This document shows positions 34,676 through 44,144 of a DNA stretch of 64,000 nt, one piece after another. The translations under genes and the position numbers were made by a program. The stretch comes from Cupriavidus taiwanensis (lineage in GTDB: Bacteria > Pseudomonadota > Gammaproteobacteria > Burkholderiales > Burkholderiaceae), in NCBI RefSeq assembly GCF_900250115.1, contig NZ_LT984804.1, positions 1 to 64,000 of the forward strand, in the 5' to 3' direction. The notes under the pieces were generated by a model. It worked only from the letters and a program-made list of their open reading frames with translations, was not told the origin of the DNA and made no database searches. Position 1 is the stretch's first letter. Every line of letters starts with the position of its first letter.

Positions 34676-35881
34676 ATGAGATTGCTGCACGTCATACCCT
34701 CCATCGACCCCGCCGGCGGCGGGCCCATCGAGGGCATCCGCCAATTGCGCCAGCCGCTGCGCGAGCGCGGCGCCGTCATCGACGTCTGCTGCGGCGATGC
34801 ACCCGACGCACCGTTCGTGCGCGCCAGCGAGATGAACGTGGTCGCTCTCGGCCCGACCTCGACCAAATACGGCTTCAACCGCAGGATGCTGGCGTGGCTG
34901 CGCGCCCATGCGGCCGACTACGACGCGGTGCTGGTCGAAGGCCTGTGGCAGTTCCATGCGCTCGCCACCTGCCTCGCGCTGCGCGGCGGCGAGGTGCCGT
35001 ACTTCGTCTATACCCACGGCATGCTCGATCCGTGGTTCCGCGAGCGCTATCCGCTCAAGCACGTCAAGAAGAGCCTGTACTGGCTGCTGGGTGACTACTG
35101 GGTGCTGCGCGGCGCGCGCGCGGTGCTGTTCACCTGCGAGGAAGAGCGGCGGCGCTCGCGCAACGCATTCTGGCCCTATCGCTGCCGCGAACTGGTGGCC
35201 GGATACGGTACCGCGCAGCCACCCACCGCGGCCGCGCCGTTGCGCGAGGCGTTCTTCGGCGCGTTTGCGGCGCTGCGCGGCAAGCGCATCGTGCTGTTCC
35301 TGGGCCGGATCCACGAGAAAAAGGGCTGCGACCTGCTGGTCGAAGCCTTTGCCGGCGTGGCCGGCGCCGACCCGCGCCTGCAGCTGGTGCTGGCCGGTCC
35401 GGTGGAGGCGGCGCTGCGCGAACGGCTGGCACGCCAGGCCGAACGCCTGGGGCTGGCGCAGCGGCTCAGCTGGACCGGCATGCTCTCGGGCGACCTGAAG
35501 TGGGGCGCCTATCACGCCGCCGAAGTCTTCGCCCTGCCGTCGCACCAGGAGAACTTTGGCGTGGCCGTGGCCGAGGCGCTGGGCTGCGGCGTGCCGGTGC
35601 TGATTTCGGACAAGGTCAACATCTGGCGCGAAATCGTTGCCGATGGCGCCGGACTGGCCGGCGCCGATACCGCCGAAGGCACCGGCGCGTGCCTGCGCCA
35701 GTGGCTGCAGGCCGATCCCACCGCGCAGGCGCGCATGCGGGCGCAGGCGCTGGCTTGCTTCGAGCGGCGCTTCGAGGTGCGCCAGAGCGCGCAGCGGCTG
35801 CTGGACATCCTCGGCGAGCGGCCGGTGCTGGCGCCTGCCGCCGGGACCGCCACCAGCGCCACGCCGGGCGGCACCCCATGA
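34676..35881 (+). CDS. Glycosyltransferase family 4
   Basis: The 401-residue GT4 enzyme starts MRLLHVIPSIDPAGGG, a classic acceptor-side loop, and carries FLGRIHEKKGCDLL and an E-x7-E motif in QENFGVAVAEAL. It forms the first gene of a tightly coupled series: its stop overlaps the flippase start by 4 bp. It likely adds one residue of the repeat unit. The sugar is unknown. Confidence 0.88.
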   Translation: MRLLHVIPSIDPAGGGPIEGIRQLRQPLRERGAVIDVCCGDAPDAPFVRASEMNVVALGPTSTKYGFNRRMLAWLRAHAADYDAVLVEGLWQFHALATCLALRGGEVPYFVYTHGMLDPWFRERYPLKHVKKSLYWLLGDYWVLRGARAVLFTCEEERRRSRNAFWPYRCRELVAGYGTAQPPTAAAPLREAFFGAFAALRGKRIVLFLGRIHEKKGCDLLVEAFAGVAGADPRLQLVLAGPVEAALRERLARQAERLGLAQRLSWTGMLSGDLKWGAYHAAEVFALPSHQENFGVAVAEALGCGVPVLISDKVNIWREIVADGAGLAGADTAEGTGACLRQWLQADPTAQARMRAQALACFERRFEVRQSAQRLLDILGERPVLAPAAGTATSATPGGTP

Positions 35882-37143
35882 AGGCGCTGCGCATCTTCGT
35901 CTTCGCGGTGCTGTCGCAGGGGCTCGGCGCCATCACCGGCCTGCTGCTGGCGCACTGGCTCAGCGTCGGCGACTATGCGATCTACACGGTCACCGGTGCC
36001 ATCGTCGGCGCCATGTCGATCGTCACCAAGGGCGGCATCCATTTCGGGCTGAATGCCATCCTCGGGCGCACCTGGCCCGACCGCGAGCGCGCGGCCCAGG
36101 CCACCCGTGCCGCGCTGGCGCAGCGCAAGCGCATCTCGGCCTTCCTGCTGCCGCCGCTGCTGATCGTCGCCGGCGTGCTGATGTACCGCAACCATGCCTC
36201 GCTGGCATTGATTGCCGCGTTGCTGCTGACGCTGCTGACGATGTGGTATTTCGACATGCAGTCACGCGTGGTGGACCAGGTGCTGCTGTTCGCCAACCGC
36301 GCGCCGGCGCTGCAGGCGCTCGATGCCAGCCTGTCGGGGGCGCGCCTGCTGCTGTCATGGGGCGTCTACCTGCTGGGGCTGCAGAGCGCGCTGGCCGCCA
36401 GCCTGGTCAACACCCTGTTCGCCGGGCTGCGGGTGCCGTTCGTGCGCCGCTGGCTGCGCCGCGAACTGCCGGCGCAGGCGGTGGAGCCGGTGGCCGAGGA
36501 CCAGCGTTCGATCCGCGCCATCACGCGCCGCCAGATTCCGATGGACGCGTTCTACTGCCTGCAGTCGCAGTTCGCCTTCGCCATCGTCGCGTTCTACGGC
36601 GCGGTCAGCCAGACCGCGGCGATCGGTGCGCTGTCGCGCATCGGCCAGCTGCTGGTGCCGGTCAGCATCGTGGTCGGCGCGTATGTCGTGCCCCGCTTCG
36701 CGCAGGCGCGCGAGCATGTGCTGCGCCAGTACCTGGGCTGGCTGCTGCTGGGTTCACTGCCGGCCGGCGCGCTGGTGCTGCTGGCCTGGTTGTGGCCCGA
36801 GCTGCTGCTGCGCCTGGTCGGCGCCAACTACGCCGGCCTGACCTCGGAGCTGCTGATCGCCTGCCTGGGCGCCGGCGCCTACAGCATTGCCGGCGTGGCC
36901 TGGGAACTGCTGGCCAACCGCGGCCTGAACCACTTCAACTACATGCAGGTGCCGGTGGTGATCGCCTGGTGCCTGGCCGCGCCGCACCTGCTGGACCTGT
37001 CCACCTTGCGCGGCGTGCTGTGGTTCGAGGCCGGGCTGGCTTCCGGGCTCGGCATCGCGGTGCTGTGCGAGCTGGCGGGCGCGATCCGCGCCGGACGGCT
37101 GTTGCCGCCGCCCGTGCTGAGCGTCGACGGAGGTCGTCCATGA
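35878..37143 (+). CDS. wzx: Wzx-type oligosaccharide flippase
   Basis: This 421-residue polytopic membrane protein has about twelve hydrophobic segments and the pattern of polysaccharide-specific transporters of the MOP superfamily (FAVLSQGLGAITGLLLAHWL at the start; many helices to residue 405). It would flip the undecaprenyl-linked repeat unit to the periplasm. It overlaps the genes on both sides by 4 bp (ATGA), indicating translational coupling with two glycosyltransferases. Confidence 0.88.
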   Translation: MKALRIFVFAVLSQGLGAITGLLLAHWLSVGDYAIYTVTGAIVGAMSIVTKGGIHFGLNAILGRTWPDRERAAQATRAALAQRKRISAFLLPPLLIVAGVLMYRNHASLALIAALLLTLLTMWYFDMQSRVVDQVLLFANRAPALQALDASLSGARLLLSWGVYLLGLQSALAASLVNTLFAGLRVPFVRRWLRRELPAQAVEPVAEDQRSIRAITRRQIPMDAFYCLQSQFAFAIVAFYGAVSQTAAIGALSRIGQLLVPVSIVVGAYVVPRFAQAREHVLRQYLGWLLLGSLPAGALVLLAWLWPELLLRLVGANYAGLTSELLIACLGAGAYSIAGVAWELLANRGLNHFNYMQVPVVIAWCLAAPHLLDLSTLRGVLWFEAGLASGLGIAVLCELAGAIRAGRLLPPPVLSVDGGRP

Positions 37144-38330
37144 AGGTCCTGGTCACCCACCCCGGCCTGCAGCATTCGCACCAGATGGCGCAGGCGCTGC
37201 ACGAGCAGGGATTGCTGTGCCAGTACTGGTCGGGCGTGCCGGTGCGCGGGCCGGGCGAGCCGGTGCCGTGGTGGCTGCCGCCGGCGCTCGCGGCCAAGGT
37301 GCGCGAGGTCGGCATCCCGCGGGCGCTGCGCCGCCATCCGCTGTGTTTCCCGGTCATGCTCAAGCTGGGCCTGCACCGCCGCGTCGGGCTCAACCGCTAT
37401 CTGCGCATGTCGCAGTCGGCCTACGCGCACCGCGTGTTCCACCTGTTCGATGCCTGGGCGGCGCGGCGCGTCGAGGCGCTGCGTCCCGACGTGGTGGTGG
37501 CCTACGAGAATTCGGCAATGCAGACCTTCGAGGCGGCGCGCCGCATCGGCGCGCGCTGCGTGCTCGACGCGCCGGCGGTGCATCGCGCCACGGCGGCGGC
37601 CCTGCTGGGCCTGCAGCCCGACCCCTACCTGGCCTGCATCGACGCGCGCAAGGATCGCGAGGTGGAGCTGGCAGACCTGGTCATCACCTGCTCCGAGTTC
37701 GCCGCGCAGACCTACGCGCAGGCCGGCGTGCCGGGTGCCAAGCTGCGGCCGATCCTGCTTGGCGCCAGCCTGCCCGGCAACGTGCAGCGTCGGCGCACGC
37801 GCGCCGGCACACGCTTCCTGTATGCCGGCGGGCTGACCACGCTCAAGGCCGTCGACCTGCTGCAGCAGGCCTTTGCCATGGTGCGCGCGCGCGTGCCGGA
37901 GGCGGAGCTCGCCGTGGCCGGCGGCGGCGCCGAGCCCGGCCTGGCCGCGGCACTGGCGTCGACGCCCGGGGTCACGCTGCTCGGCGCCTTGCCGCAGCCG
38001 GCGCTCTACCAGGAGCTGGCCGATGCCGACTGCCTGGTGCTGCCGTCGCGCTTCGATTCGTTCGGCATGGTGGTGGCCGAGGCGCTCGCCTGCGGCACGC
38101 CGGCGCTGGTGTCGGAGCGCGTCGGGGCCAAGGAGATCCTGCGGGAATTTCCGCGCGCGGGCTGGGTCGTCCAGGTCAGCGCGCAATCCTTGTATGACCG
38201 CATGCTGGAGCTTGCCACGGTGCGCGCCAGCCTGGACGAGGCGCGCCCGTACGCGAGCCTGGCCGGGGAGAAGTACACCTGGGCCAGGTATCGCCGCGCC
38301 GCGGTCGCAACCATCGCGACGCTATGCTGA
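37140..38330 (+). CDS. Glycosyltransferase family 4
   Basis: The 396-residue GT4-like enzyme starts MKVLVTHPGLQHSHQ and has a C-terminal donor domain with FLYAGGLTTLKAVDLL. The E-x7-E motif is altered at its first position (FDSFGMVVAEAL, Asp for Glu). GGAGG precedes the ATG at 37140. It is coupled to wzx and, by a 7-bp overlap, to the polymerase gene. Confidence 0.87.
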   Translation: MKVLVTHPGLQHSHQMAQALHEQGLLCQYWSGVPVRGPGEPVPWWLPPALAAKVREVGIPRALRRHPLCFPVMLKLGLHRRVGLNRYLRMSQSAYAHRVFHLFDAWAARRVEALRPDVVVAYENSAMQTFEAARRIGARCVLDAPAVHRATAAALLGLQPDPYLACIDARKDREVELADLVITCSEFAAQTYAQAGVPGAKLRPILLGASLPGNVQRRRTRAGTRFLYAGGLTTLKAVDLLQQAFAMVRARVPEAELAVAGGGAEPGLAAALASTPGVTLLGALPQPALYQELADADCLVLPSRFDSFGMVVAEALACGTPALVSERVGAKEILREFPRAGWVVQVSAQSLYDRMLELATVRASLDEARPYASLAGEKYTWARYRRAAVATIATLC

Positions 38331-39700
38331 GCCACTCCGCCGCACACCTGGCGCCGCCGGCGCGCTCGCGCAGCCGCCGGCAGGCCCGCACCACCTTCGG
38401 CACGGTGTTCCTGCTGGTGTTCCTGGTGGCCGTGCTGGAAGGCGCGGCGCGCAAATGGGTGGCGGGTTCGCTGAGCCTGCCGCTGGTGCTGCTGCGCGAC
38501 CTGCTGGCGGTCTATGGCATCTACTACGCCATGCGCTATGGCGGCTTCACGCCGGCGCGGCCGGCGATGCGTCTGCTGCTGCTGTGGAGCGCGCTGGTGC
38601 TGGCGTGGGGGCTGGTGCAGACCATCGCCGGCGACGGCGCCCTTGCCATCATGCTGGTCGGGCTGCGCTTCTGGCTGCTCTATGTGTGGTTCGGCGTGGC
38701 CGCGGCGCTGCTGCTCGAGCCCGAGGACATTGCCTCGATCTGCAAGACCACGCTGGTGCTGATGGTGCTGATGGCACCGCTGGTGGTGATGCAGCACTTC
38801 CTGCCGCCCGGCAGCTTCCTGAACCGGCAGGTCGACGGCGACGAAGACCGGGTCTTCATGATGGTCGGCGACATCGTGCGCACCACCGGCACGTTCTCGT
38901 TCACGCTGGGCTACACCACCTTCCTGGCGATCACCATGCCGATCGCATTGCAATACGTGCTCGGCGGCGAAGGCAAGCGGCACTGGCTTTATGCGCTGGT
39001 GGTGCTGGGCAGCCTGCTGGTCAGTGCGCTGGTCAGCGGTTCGCGCGCCACCGTGCTGCTGCTGCCGGGCCTGTTCGCGGTGGCGGCGCTGTGCATCCTG
39101 ATGTTCGGGCGCAGCGTGGCCAAGCGCCGCGTGCTGGTCTGGGTCGGCGCGGCGGTGCTGATGGGAGCCGTCGGCATGGCCGTGTTCAGCGAGTCCGTCG
39201 AACGCACGGCGCAGCGCTTCCACGACGCCGCGGAAGACGAAGACTTCGGCGACCGCGTCGGCACCATGTTCCTGGGCGAGAGCGAAGCCTATGCCAGGCC
39301 GACGCTGCTGGGCGCGGGGCTGGGGCGCGGCAGCAACCTGGCCAGCTACCTCGAGCGCGGCGAAATCACCTTCATGCTGTCCGAGACCGAGACCGGGCGC
39401 ACCATCGAGGAGGCCGGCCTGCTTGGCTACCTCTACGTGGCGCTGAAGTTTGTCGTGTGCGTGGCCGGCATGTGGCTCGCCATCGGCGCGGCGCGGCGCA
39501 CCGGCAACTGCTTTGCCATCCTGCTGTGGCTGGTGAGCACGCTGTGCCTGCTGACATGGTCGCTGATCGGGCAGCTGACCGCCAACGTGCTGGGTTTTCT
39601 CTTTGTCGGCTTCACCATGGCGGTCACGCGGCTGGAGCGGCAGGGGCGGCTGACGCGCATGGACCGGCGCGCGCGGCCGCGGCGGCGACCCGTGCGCTAG
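38324..39700 (+). CDS. wzy: O-antigen ligase/polymerase-like membrane protein (Wzy candidate)
   Basis: The 458-residue protein has about ten membrane helices and a large periplasmic loop (about residues 285-360, including VERTAQRFHDAAEDED and ETETGRTIEEAG). This topology is typical of Wzy polymerases and O-antigen ligases. GSRATVLLLPG before the loop is a recurrent feature of this group. It overlaps the glycosyltransferase by 7 bp. Polymerisation of the flipped repeat unit is the likely role. Confidence 0.8.
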   Translation: MLSHSAAHLAPPARSRSRRQARTTFGTVFLLVFLVAVLEGAARKWVAGSLSLPLVLLRDLLAVYGIYYAMRYGGFTPARPAMRLLLLWSALVLAWGLVQTIAGDGALAIMLVGLRFWLLYVWFGVAAALLLEPEDIASICKTTLVLMVLMAPLVVMQHFLPPGSFLNRQVDGDEDRVFMMVGDIVRTTGTFSFTLGYTTFLAITMPIALQYVLGGEGKRHWLYALVVLGSLLVSALVSGSRATVLLLPGLFAVAALCILMFGRSVAKRRVLVWVGAAVLMGAVGMAVFSESVERTAQRFHDAAEDEDFGDRVGTMFLGESEAYARPTLLGAGLGRGSNLASYLERGEITFMLSETETGRTIEEAGLLGYLYVALKFVVCVAGMWLAIGAARRTGNCFAILLWLVSTLCLLTWSLIGQLTANVLGFLFVGFTMAVTRLERQGRLTRMDRRARPRRRPVR

Positions 39701-39761
39701 CGGCAGGCTGCGGGCCACGTACCCCATCGGGCATCCACATCGATCCGCGAAGAAAAGCAAT

Positions 39762-40982
39762 ATGAGGCTCATCCTGTTCGGTCATCCCGTCTTTTTCGGC
39801 AGCCACAGCATGGACCGCTTCGCGGCCATGATCGTCGAGGGCATGCGCGAGCGCGGCCACGAGGCCCAGCTATGGACCCCGCCCGCCGTGCTGGTGCGGT
39901 TGTCGACGCGCCCGGGCCTGCGCAAGTGGCTCGGCTATGTCGACCAGTACATGCTGTTCCCGGCGTGGGCGTGGTGGCGGCTGCGGCGCGAGAGCACGGG
40001 CGCGCTGGTGGTGCTGACCGACCATTCGCTGGGGATGTGGATGTGGCTGCTGCATCGTCGCCCGCATGTGATCCACTGCCACGACTTCATCGCGCAGCGC
40101 ACCGCCGCCGGCGAGTTTCCCGGCCGCCAGCTGTCGGCCAGCGGGCGGCTCTACCAGGCGCTGATCCTGCGCGGCATCGCGCTGGGCCGGAACTTTGTCG
40201 CGGTGTCGGAGAAGACCGCGCACGACCTGCTGCGCCTGCATCCGGGACCGAGGCCGCACGTGCGGGTCGTGCACAACGGCCTCAACTACCCGTTCCGCCC
40301 ACTCGCGCGCGATGTCGCCATGCGCCGGCTGCGCGCGGCCAGCATCGACGAGATCGAGCCCGGCATGCTGGTCCATATCGGCGGCAACCAGTGGTACAAG
40401 AACCGCGAAGGCGTGCTGGCGCTATACCTGGCCTATTGCGAGGCCAGCAACGCGGGCGGCACTGGTGCCGCGGCGCCGCGCCCGCTGTGGATGATCGGCC
40501 CGGAGCCGACCCCCGCCATGCGCGAGCTGGCCGCCGGCGCGGAACGGCTGGGCGGCAAGGTGCGCTTCCTGGAGGGCATGTCCACCGCAGCCGTGCACGC
40601 CGCCTATGCGCTCGCGGCGGTGCTGCTGTTCCCGAGCCTGGAAGAGGGCTTCGGCTGGCCCGTGATCGAGGCCATGGCGTGCGGCATCCCGGTGCTGACC
40701 ACGGCGCGCGCGCCGATGCAGGAGATCGGCGGCGGGCTGGCGCTGCTGATGGAGCCGATGGAGCCGGACCAGGCGCAGGCCTGGGCCCGGCGCAACGTGG
40801 GGGTGCTGCTGGAGCTGCTGTCGTGGCCGCAGGCCCGGCTCGACCAGCTTGCGGCGGACTCGCTGGCGTGGGTGCGGCATTTCTCCGCGGAGCGCGCGCT
40901 GGACCAGTACGAGGCCATCTACCTGGCCGCGCTGGCGCCGGCCTCGGCCGCCGCGACCGCGGAGGCCGGCACGGCCCGCTGA
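39762..40982 (+). CDS. Glycosyltransferase (GT-B, family 4/1)
   Basis: The 406-residue enzyme has an N-terminal acceptor domain (LFGHPVFFGSHSMDRF), a junction VVHNGLNYPF and a donor site with E-x7-E in EEGFGWPVIEAMACG. It starts 61 bp after the polymerase gene and closes the rightward run of the locus. Two hairpins separate it from the convergent methyltransferase gene. Confidence 0.87.
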   Translation: MRLILFGHPVFFGSHSMDRFAAMIVEGMRERGHEAQLWTPPAVLVRLSTRPGLRKWLGYVDQYMLFPAWAWWRLRRESTGALVVLTDHSLGMWMWLLHRRPHVIHCHDFIAQRTAAGEFPGRQLSASGRLYQALILRGIALGRNFVAVSEKTAHDLLRLHPGPRPHVRVVHNGLNYPFRPLARDVAMRRLRAASIDEIEPGMLVHIGGNQWYKNREGVLALYLAYCEASNAGGTGAAAPRPLWMIGPEPTPAMRELAAGAERLGGKVRFLEGMSTAAVHAAYALAAVLLFPSLEEGFGWPVIEAMACGIPVLTTARAPMQEIGGGLALLMEPMEPDQAQAWARRNVGVLLELLSWPQARLDQLAADSLAWVRHFSAERALDQYEAIYLAALAPASAAATAEAGTAR

Positions 40983-41020
40983 GGCCGGCGGCAAGCCGGC
41001 CAGACCGGGCCGTGGCCCGG
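40983..41020. terminator. Pair of hairpins between convergent operons
   Basis: GGCCGGC (40983-40989) pairs with GCCGGCC (40995-41001). CCGGGCC (41005-41011) pairs with GGCCCGG (41014-41020). They lie between the convergent glycosyltransferase and methyltransferase genes. No T-run follows, so they may be factor-dependent or only insulating. Confidence 0.45.
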
Positions 41021-41028
41021 GTCACGAC

Positions 41029-41808
41029 TCAATGCAGGGTGTAGGCGACGGTCTGGATCACGCCCGCGCCTTCGCGCACCTCGCACAGCACGCGGCTGTG
41101 CACCGGCTTCAGGTTGAACGGCGGCGCGGTCAGCACCACGCCGCTCGGCACCATGCGCGCGAGCCGCGTCGAGGCCCCCAGCTGCTTCTTGGCATTGGGC
41201 GGAAAGTCCGGCGCCAGCGGCAGGTGTTCGGTCAGCACCAGTACCTGGTATCGGTGCAGCTTGGCCAGCACGCGCGCGATCCGGCCGTTGTCCAGGTGCT
41301 GCAGCACCTGGCGCAGGAACACCACGTCGCCGGCGGGCAGCTCGTCGCCGGCAATGTCGAGGCAGCGGAAATCCACGTCGAGATGGGCGTAGCGCGCGCG
41401 GTTGGCGGCGATCAGCGGCGCCACCACGTCGCAGGCCACATAGCGCCCGCAGGCGGGGCGGATGCGGCTGCCGACATGGAAGTCGCCGCAGCCCAGGTCG
41501 ACCACGTCGGGCTTGCGCGGCAGCTCGCGCAGCAGCGCGGTGACCGCCTCGGCGTAGGGCTCGACGATGCGCAGATCGTGCGAACCGGTGCCGCTGAAGA
41601 AGCCCGGCTCGTCCGCCTCGCCCCACAGGCTGCTGTGGTAGACGTCGGAGAACACTTCGCCCGGCGGCCTGGTGCCGTAGCGCGCGTCATGCTGCTGCTC
41701 GCGGCGCACGTGATAGTAGGTGCGCAGCCAGGTGGGCACCAGCGGTTTGATGGTCTGCAGCAGGCGTTGCACCAGCGCGGCCTGCGTGGCAGCGGTGTCG
41801 TGGCTCAT
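41029..41808 (-). CDS. Class I SAM-dependent methyltransferase
   Basis: The 259-residue protein has the SAM-binding motif I as VVDLGCGDFHVGS (about residue 100) and the downstream acidic strand VDFRCLDI. A helical N-terminal part (about 85 residues) may bind the substrate. GGGGGA precedes the ATG at 41808. It is the last gene of a leftward run of glycosyltransferase and GDP-fucose genes. Methylation of a sugar or of a repeat-unit terminus is plausible but unproven. Confidence 0.82.
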   Translation of the reverse strand: MSHDTAATQAALVQRLLQTIKPLVPTWLRTYYHVRREQQHDARYGTRPPGEVFSDVYHSSLWGEADEPGFFSGTGSHDLRIVEPYAEAVTALLRELPRKPDVVDLGCGDFHVGSRIRPACGRYVACDVVAPLIAANRARYAHLDVDFRCLDIAGDELPAGDVVFLRQVLQHLDNGRIARVLAKLHRYQVLVLTEHLPLAPDFPPNAKKQLGASTRLARMVPSGVVLTAPPFNLKPVHSRVLCEVREGAGVIQTVAYTLH

Positions 41809-41849
41809 GACGGGTCCCCCTGGGTGAGTGGCGTTCGCCGCCTCTGCGC

Positions 41850-43100
41850 TCAAGCAACCGCAGAGGCATCTTGCGCGGCAGGCGGCGATACCAGCGCCTG
41901 CAGTGCGGATTCCAGTTGCGCCAGCACCGCGTCGCGGCCCAGATGGGCTTCGGCCCAGGCGCGGCCCGCGGCGGCATGCATGGCGCGCCGCTGCGGCTGG
42001 CAGGCGAGGGTGGCAATGGCGTGCGCCAGCGCGCTGCCATCGCCGGGCGGCACCAGCACGCCCACGCGCGCCACCAGGCGGCCCAGCTCGGTATCCGGCT
42101 GCGCCGTGGCAATGACCGCGCGCCGGCTCGCCAGCATGCCGGTGAGCTTGGATGGCATCACCAGGTCGGCGGCATCGGCGCGCTGGGGCAGCAGGTGCAT
42201 GTCCGCGGCCGCCATCATCGCGTGGAACTGCGCCTGCGGCTGCAGCGGCAGGAAATGCACGCGCGCCAGGCCGGCGCAGCGCGCCTGCAGCGCGGCGCGG
42301 CCGCTGCCGTCGCCGCACAGCACCATGTGGATGCGCGGGTGGCCCTGCAGCGCCTGCGCGGCATCGGCCAGCACCTCCAGGCCCTGCTTGTTGCCCATGT
42401 TGCCGGCATACAGCGCGATCACCGCATCGGCGGCAATGCCCAGGGCGTGCCGGAACTCCAGCGCCGCGTCGGCCGGGGCCTCGTGCAGGTCGGCCCAGTT
42501 GGGCAGCAGCTTCAGCCGTGCGGGGCCGACGCCCTTGGCGCGCAGCGCGTCCGCCATCGCCTGCGAGATGGTCGAGACGCGGTGGTAGCGCGCGGTCAGC
42601 GCGCGCTCCATGCGCGTGGCCAGGCGGCGCAGCAGCGGATGGCGCAGCACGCCGAGCGCGAACGCGGCATCGACCTCCAGGTCCTGCACGTGCAGCCAGG
42701 TGCGGGCGCGCGTGCAGCTGCCCAGCAGCAGCGCGGCCGGGCTGCACATCAGCGTGGGCTCGACCGCGAAGATCACGTCGGGGCGCCAGCGCAGCTGTGC
42801 CGCCATGCAGGGCGCGCTGCTGAGCGCAAAGCTCATCAGGTGCGGGATGCGCAGCAGTCCCGACGGTTTGCGCGGCACCCACACCGGCGCGCGGTAGACC
42901 GTCACGCCGCCGTGCGTCTCGCGGGCATAGCGCCAGGCGCTGTAGCCCTCGCTGACGCGCCAGGCGGGGTAGTACGGCGGGGCGCAGATCACGCGCACCT
43001 CATGCCCGCGCGCGGCCAGCCATTGCGCCTGCTCGCCGGTGTACTTGCCGATGCCGGTCAGTTCGGGCGCGTAGTTCTGGCAGTAGATCAGGATCTTCAT
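41850..43100 (-). CDS. WcaI-like glycosyltransferase
   Basis: The 416-residue GT-B enzyme closely matches the WcaI group of colanic-acid glycosyltransferases: N terminus MKILIYCQNYAPELTGIG, then APPYYPAW, TWLHVQDLEVDAAF and, near the C terminus, VMPSKLTGMLASRRAV. WcaI is considered a fucosyltransferase, which fits the adjacent GDP-fucose synthesis genes. It lies 23 bp downstream of fcl in the same operon. Confidence 0.88.
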   Translation of the reverse strand: MKILIYCQNYAPELTGIGKYTGEQAQWLAARGHEVRVICAPPYYPAWRVSEGYSAWRYARETHGGVTVYRAPVWVPRKPSGLLRIPHLMSFALSSAPCMAAQLRWRPDVIFAVEPTLMCSPAALLLGSCTRARTWLHVQDLEVDAAFALGVLRHPLLRRLATRMERALTARYHRVSTISQAMADALRAKGVGPARLKLLPNWADLHEAPADAALEFRHALGIAADAVIALYAGNMGNKQGLEVLADAAQALQGHPRIHMVLCGDGSGRAALQARCAGLARVHFLPLQPQAQFHAMMAAADMHLLPQRADAADLVMPSKLTGMLASRRAVIATAQPDTELGRLVARVGVLVPPGDGSALAHAIATLACQPQRRAMHAAAGRAWAEAHLGRDAVLAQLESALQALVSPPAAQDASAVA

Positions 43101-43123
43101 GGCCGCTCCGCGCGCGTCGGGGA

Positions 43124-44116
43124 TCAGGCCAGTGCGGCCGCGACGCCGCCGGGCAAGGTGCCGGTGCGGCAGGCCTCTTCGTAGACGCCGCGCAGGCCGT
43201 CGCGCAGGGCAATGCGCGCGCGCCAGCCGGTGCGCATGATGGCGCTGCTGTCGAGCCGCTTGCGCGGCGTGCCGTCGGGCTTGTCGGTTTCGAAGGCGAT
43301 GTCGCCCCGATAGCCGGTGACCTGCGCCACCAGTGCCGCCAGCGCGCCGATCGAGACCTCGTCGTCGCTGCCGACGTTGAGGAAGCCCGCGGGCGCGGCC
43401 TCGCGGTAGGCCGGTGCGGACAGTGCCATCACATGCAGGCAGGCGCGCGCCAGGTCGTCCGCATGCAGGAATTCGCGCAAGGGCTTGCCGGTGCCCCACA
43501 CCGACACGCGCGCGCTGCCGGCCAGGCGGGCGTCGTGGAAGCGGCGCACCAGTCCCGGTATCACGTGGCTGTTGTCGGGGTGGTAGTTGTCGCCGGGCCC
43601 ATAGAGGTTGGTCGGCATCACGCAGCGGAAATCGGTGCCGTACTGGCGGTTGTAGCTGTCGCACAGCATGATGCCGGCGATCTTGGCGATGGCGTAGGGC
43701 GCGTTGGTAGGCTCCAGCGCGCCGGTCAGCAGCGATGCTTCGCGGATCGGCTGCGGCGCCAGGCGCGGGTAGATGCAGCTCGATCCCAGAAACAGCAGCC
43801 GCCGCACGCCGGCCTGCCAGGCGGCATGGATCACGTTGGTGGCGATGGCGAGGTTCTGGTGGATGAACTCGGCGGGGTAGGTATGGTTGGCATGGATGCC
43901 GCCGACGCGCGCGGCGGCCAGGTAGACCGCGTCGATGCGCTGGCTGGCGAAAAACGCCTGCACCTGCGCCTGGTCGCACAGGTCCAGCTCGGCGTGCGTG
44001 CGCGTGACGATGTCGGCGCCGCCCTGCGCGCGCAGGGCGCGCTCGATGGCCGAGCCGACCATGCCGCGGTGGCCTGCGACAAAGATGCGCGGACGCGCTG
44101 CCAGGGCCTGGTTCAT
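43124..44116 (-). CDS. fcl: GDP-L-fucose synthase
   Basis: This 330-residue short-chain dehydrogenase/reductase epimerises and reduces GDP-4-keto-6-deoxymannose to GDP-L-fucose with NADPH. It has the N-terminal [10 protein letters not shown] dinucleotide-binding loop, the Ser in GSSCIYP and the catalytic Y-x3-K in [14 protein letters not shown] precedes the ATG at 44116. It lies 28 bp after gmd, so the two enzymes of GDP-fucose synthesis are co-transcribed. Confidence 0.95.
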   Translation of the reverse strand: MNQALAARPRIFVAGHRGMVGSAIERALRAQGGADIVTRTHAELDLCDQAQVQAFFASQRIDAVYLAAARVGGIHANHTYPAEFIHQNLAIATNVIHAAWQAGVRRLLFLGSSCIYPRLAPQPIREASLLTGALEPTNAPYAIAKIAGIMLCDSYNRQYGTDFRCVMPTNLYGPGDNYHPDNSHVIPGLVRRFHDARLAGSARVSVWGTGKPLREFLHADDLARACLHVMALSAPAYREAAPAGFLNVGSDDEVSIGALAALVAQVTGYRGDIAFETDKPDGTPRKRLDSSAIMRTGWRARIALRDGLRGVYEEACRTGTLPGGVAAALA

Positions 44117-44144
44117 GGGATCCTCGCGATGGCCGTGCACGCGG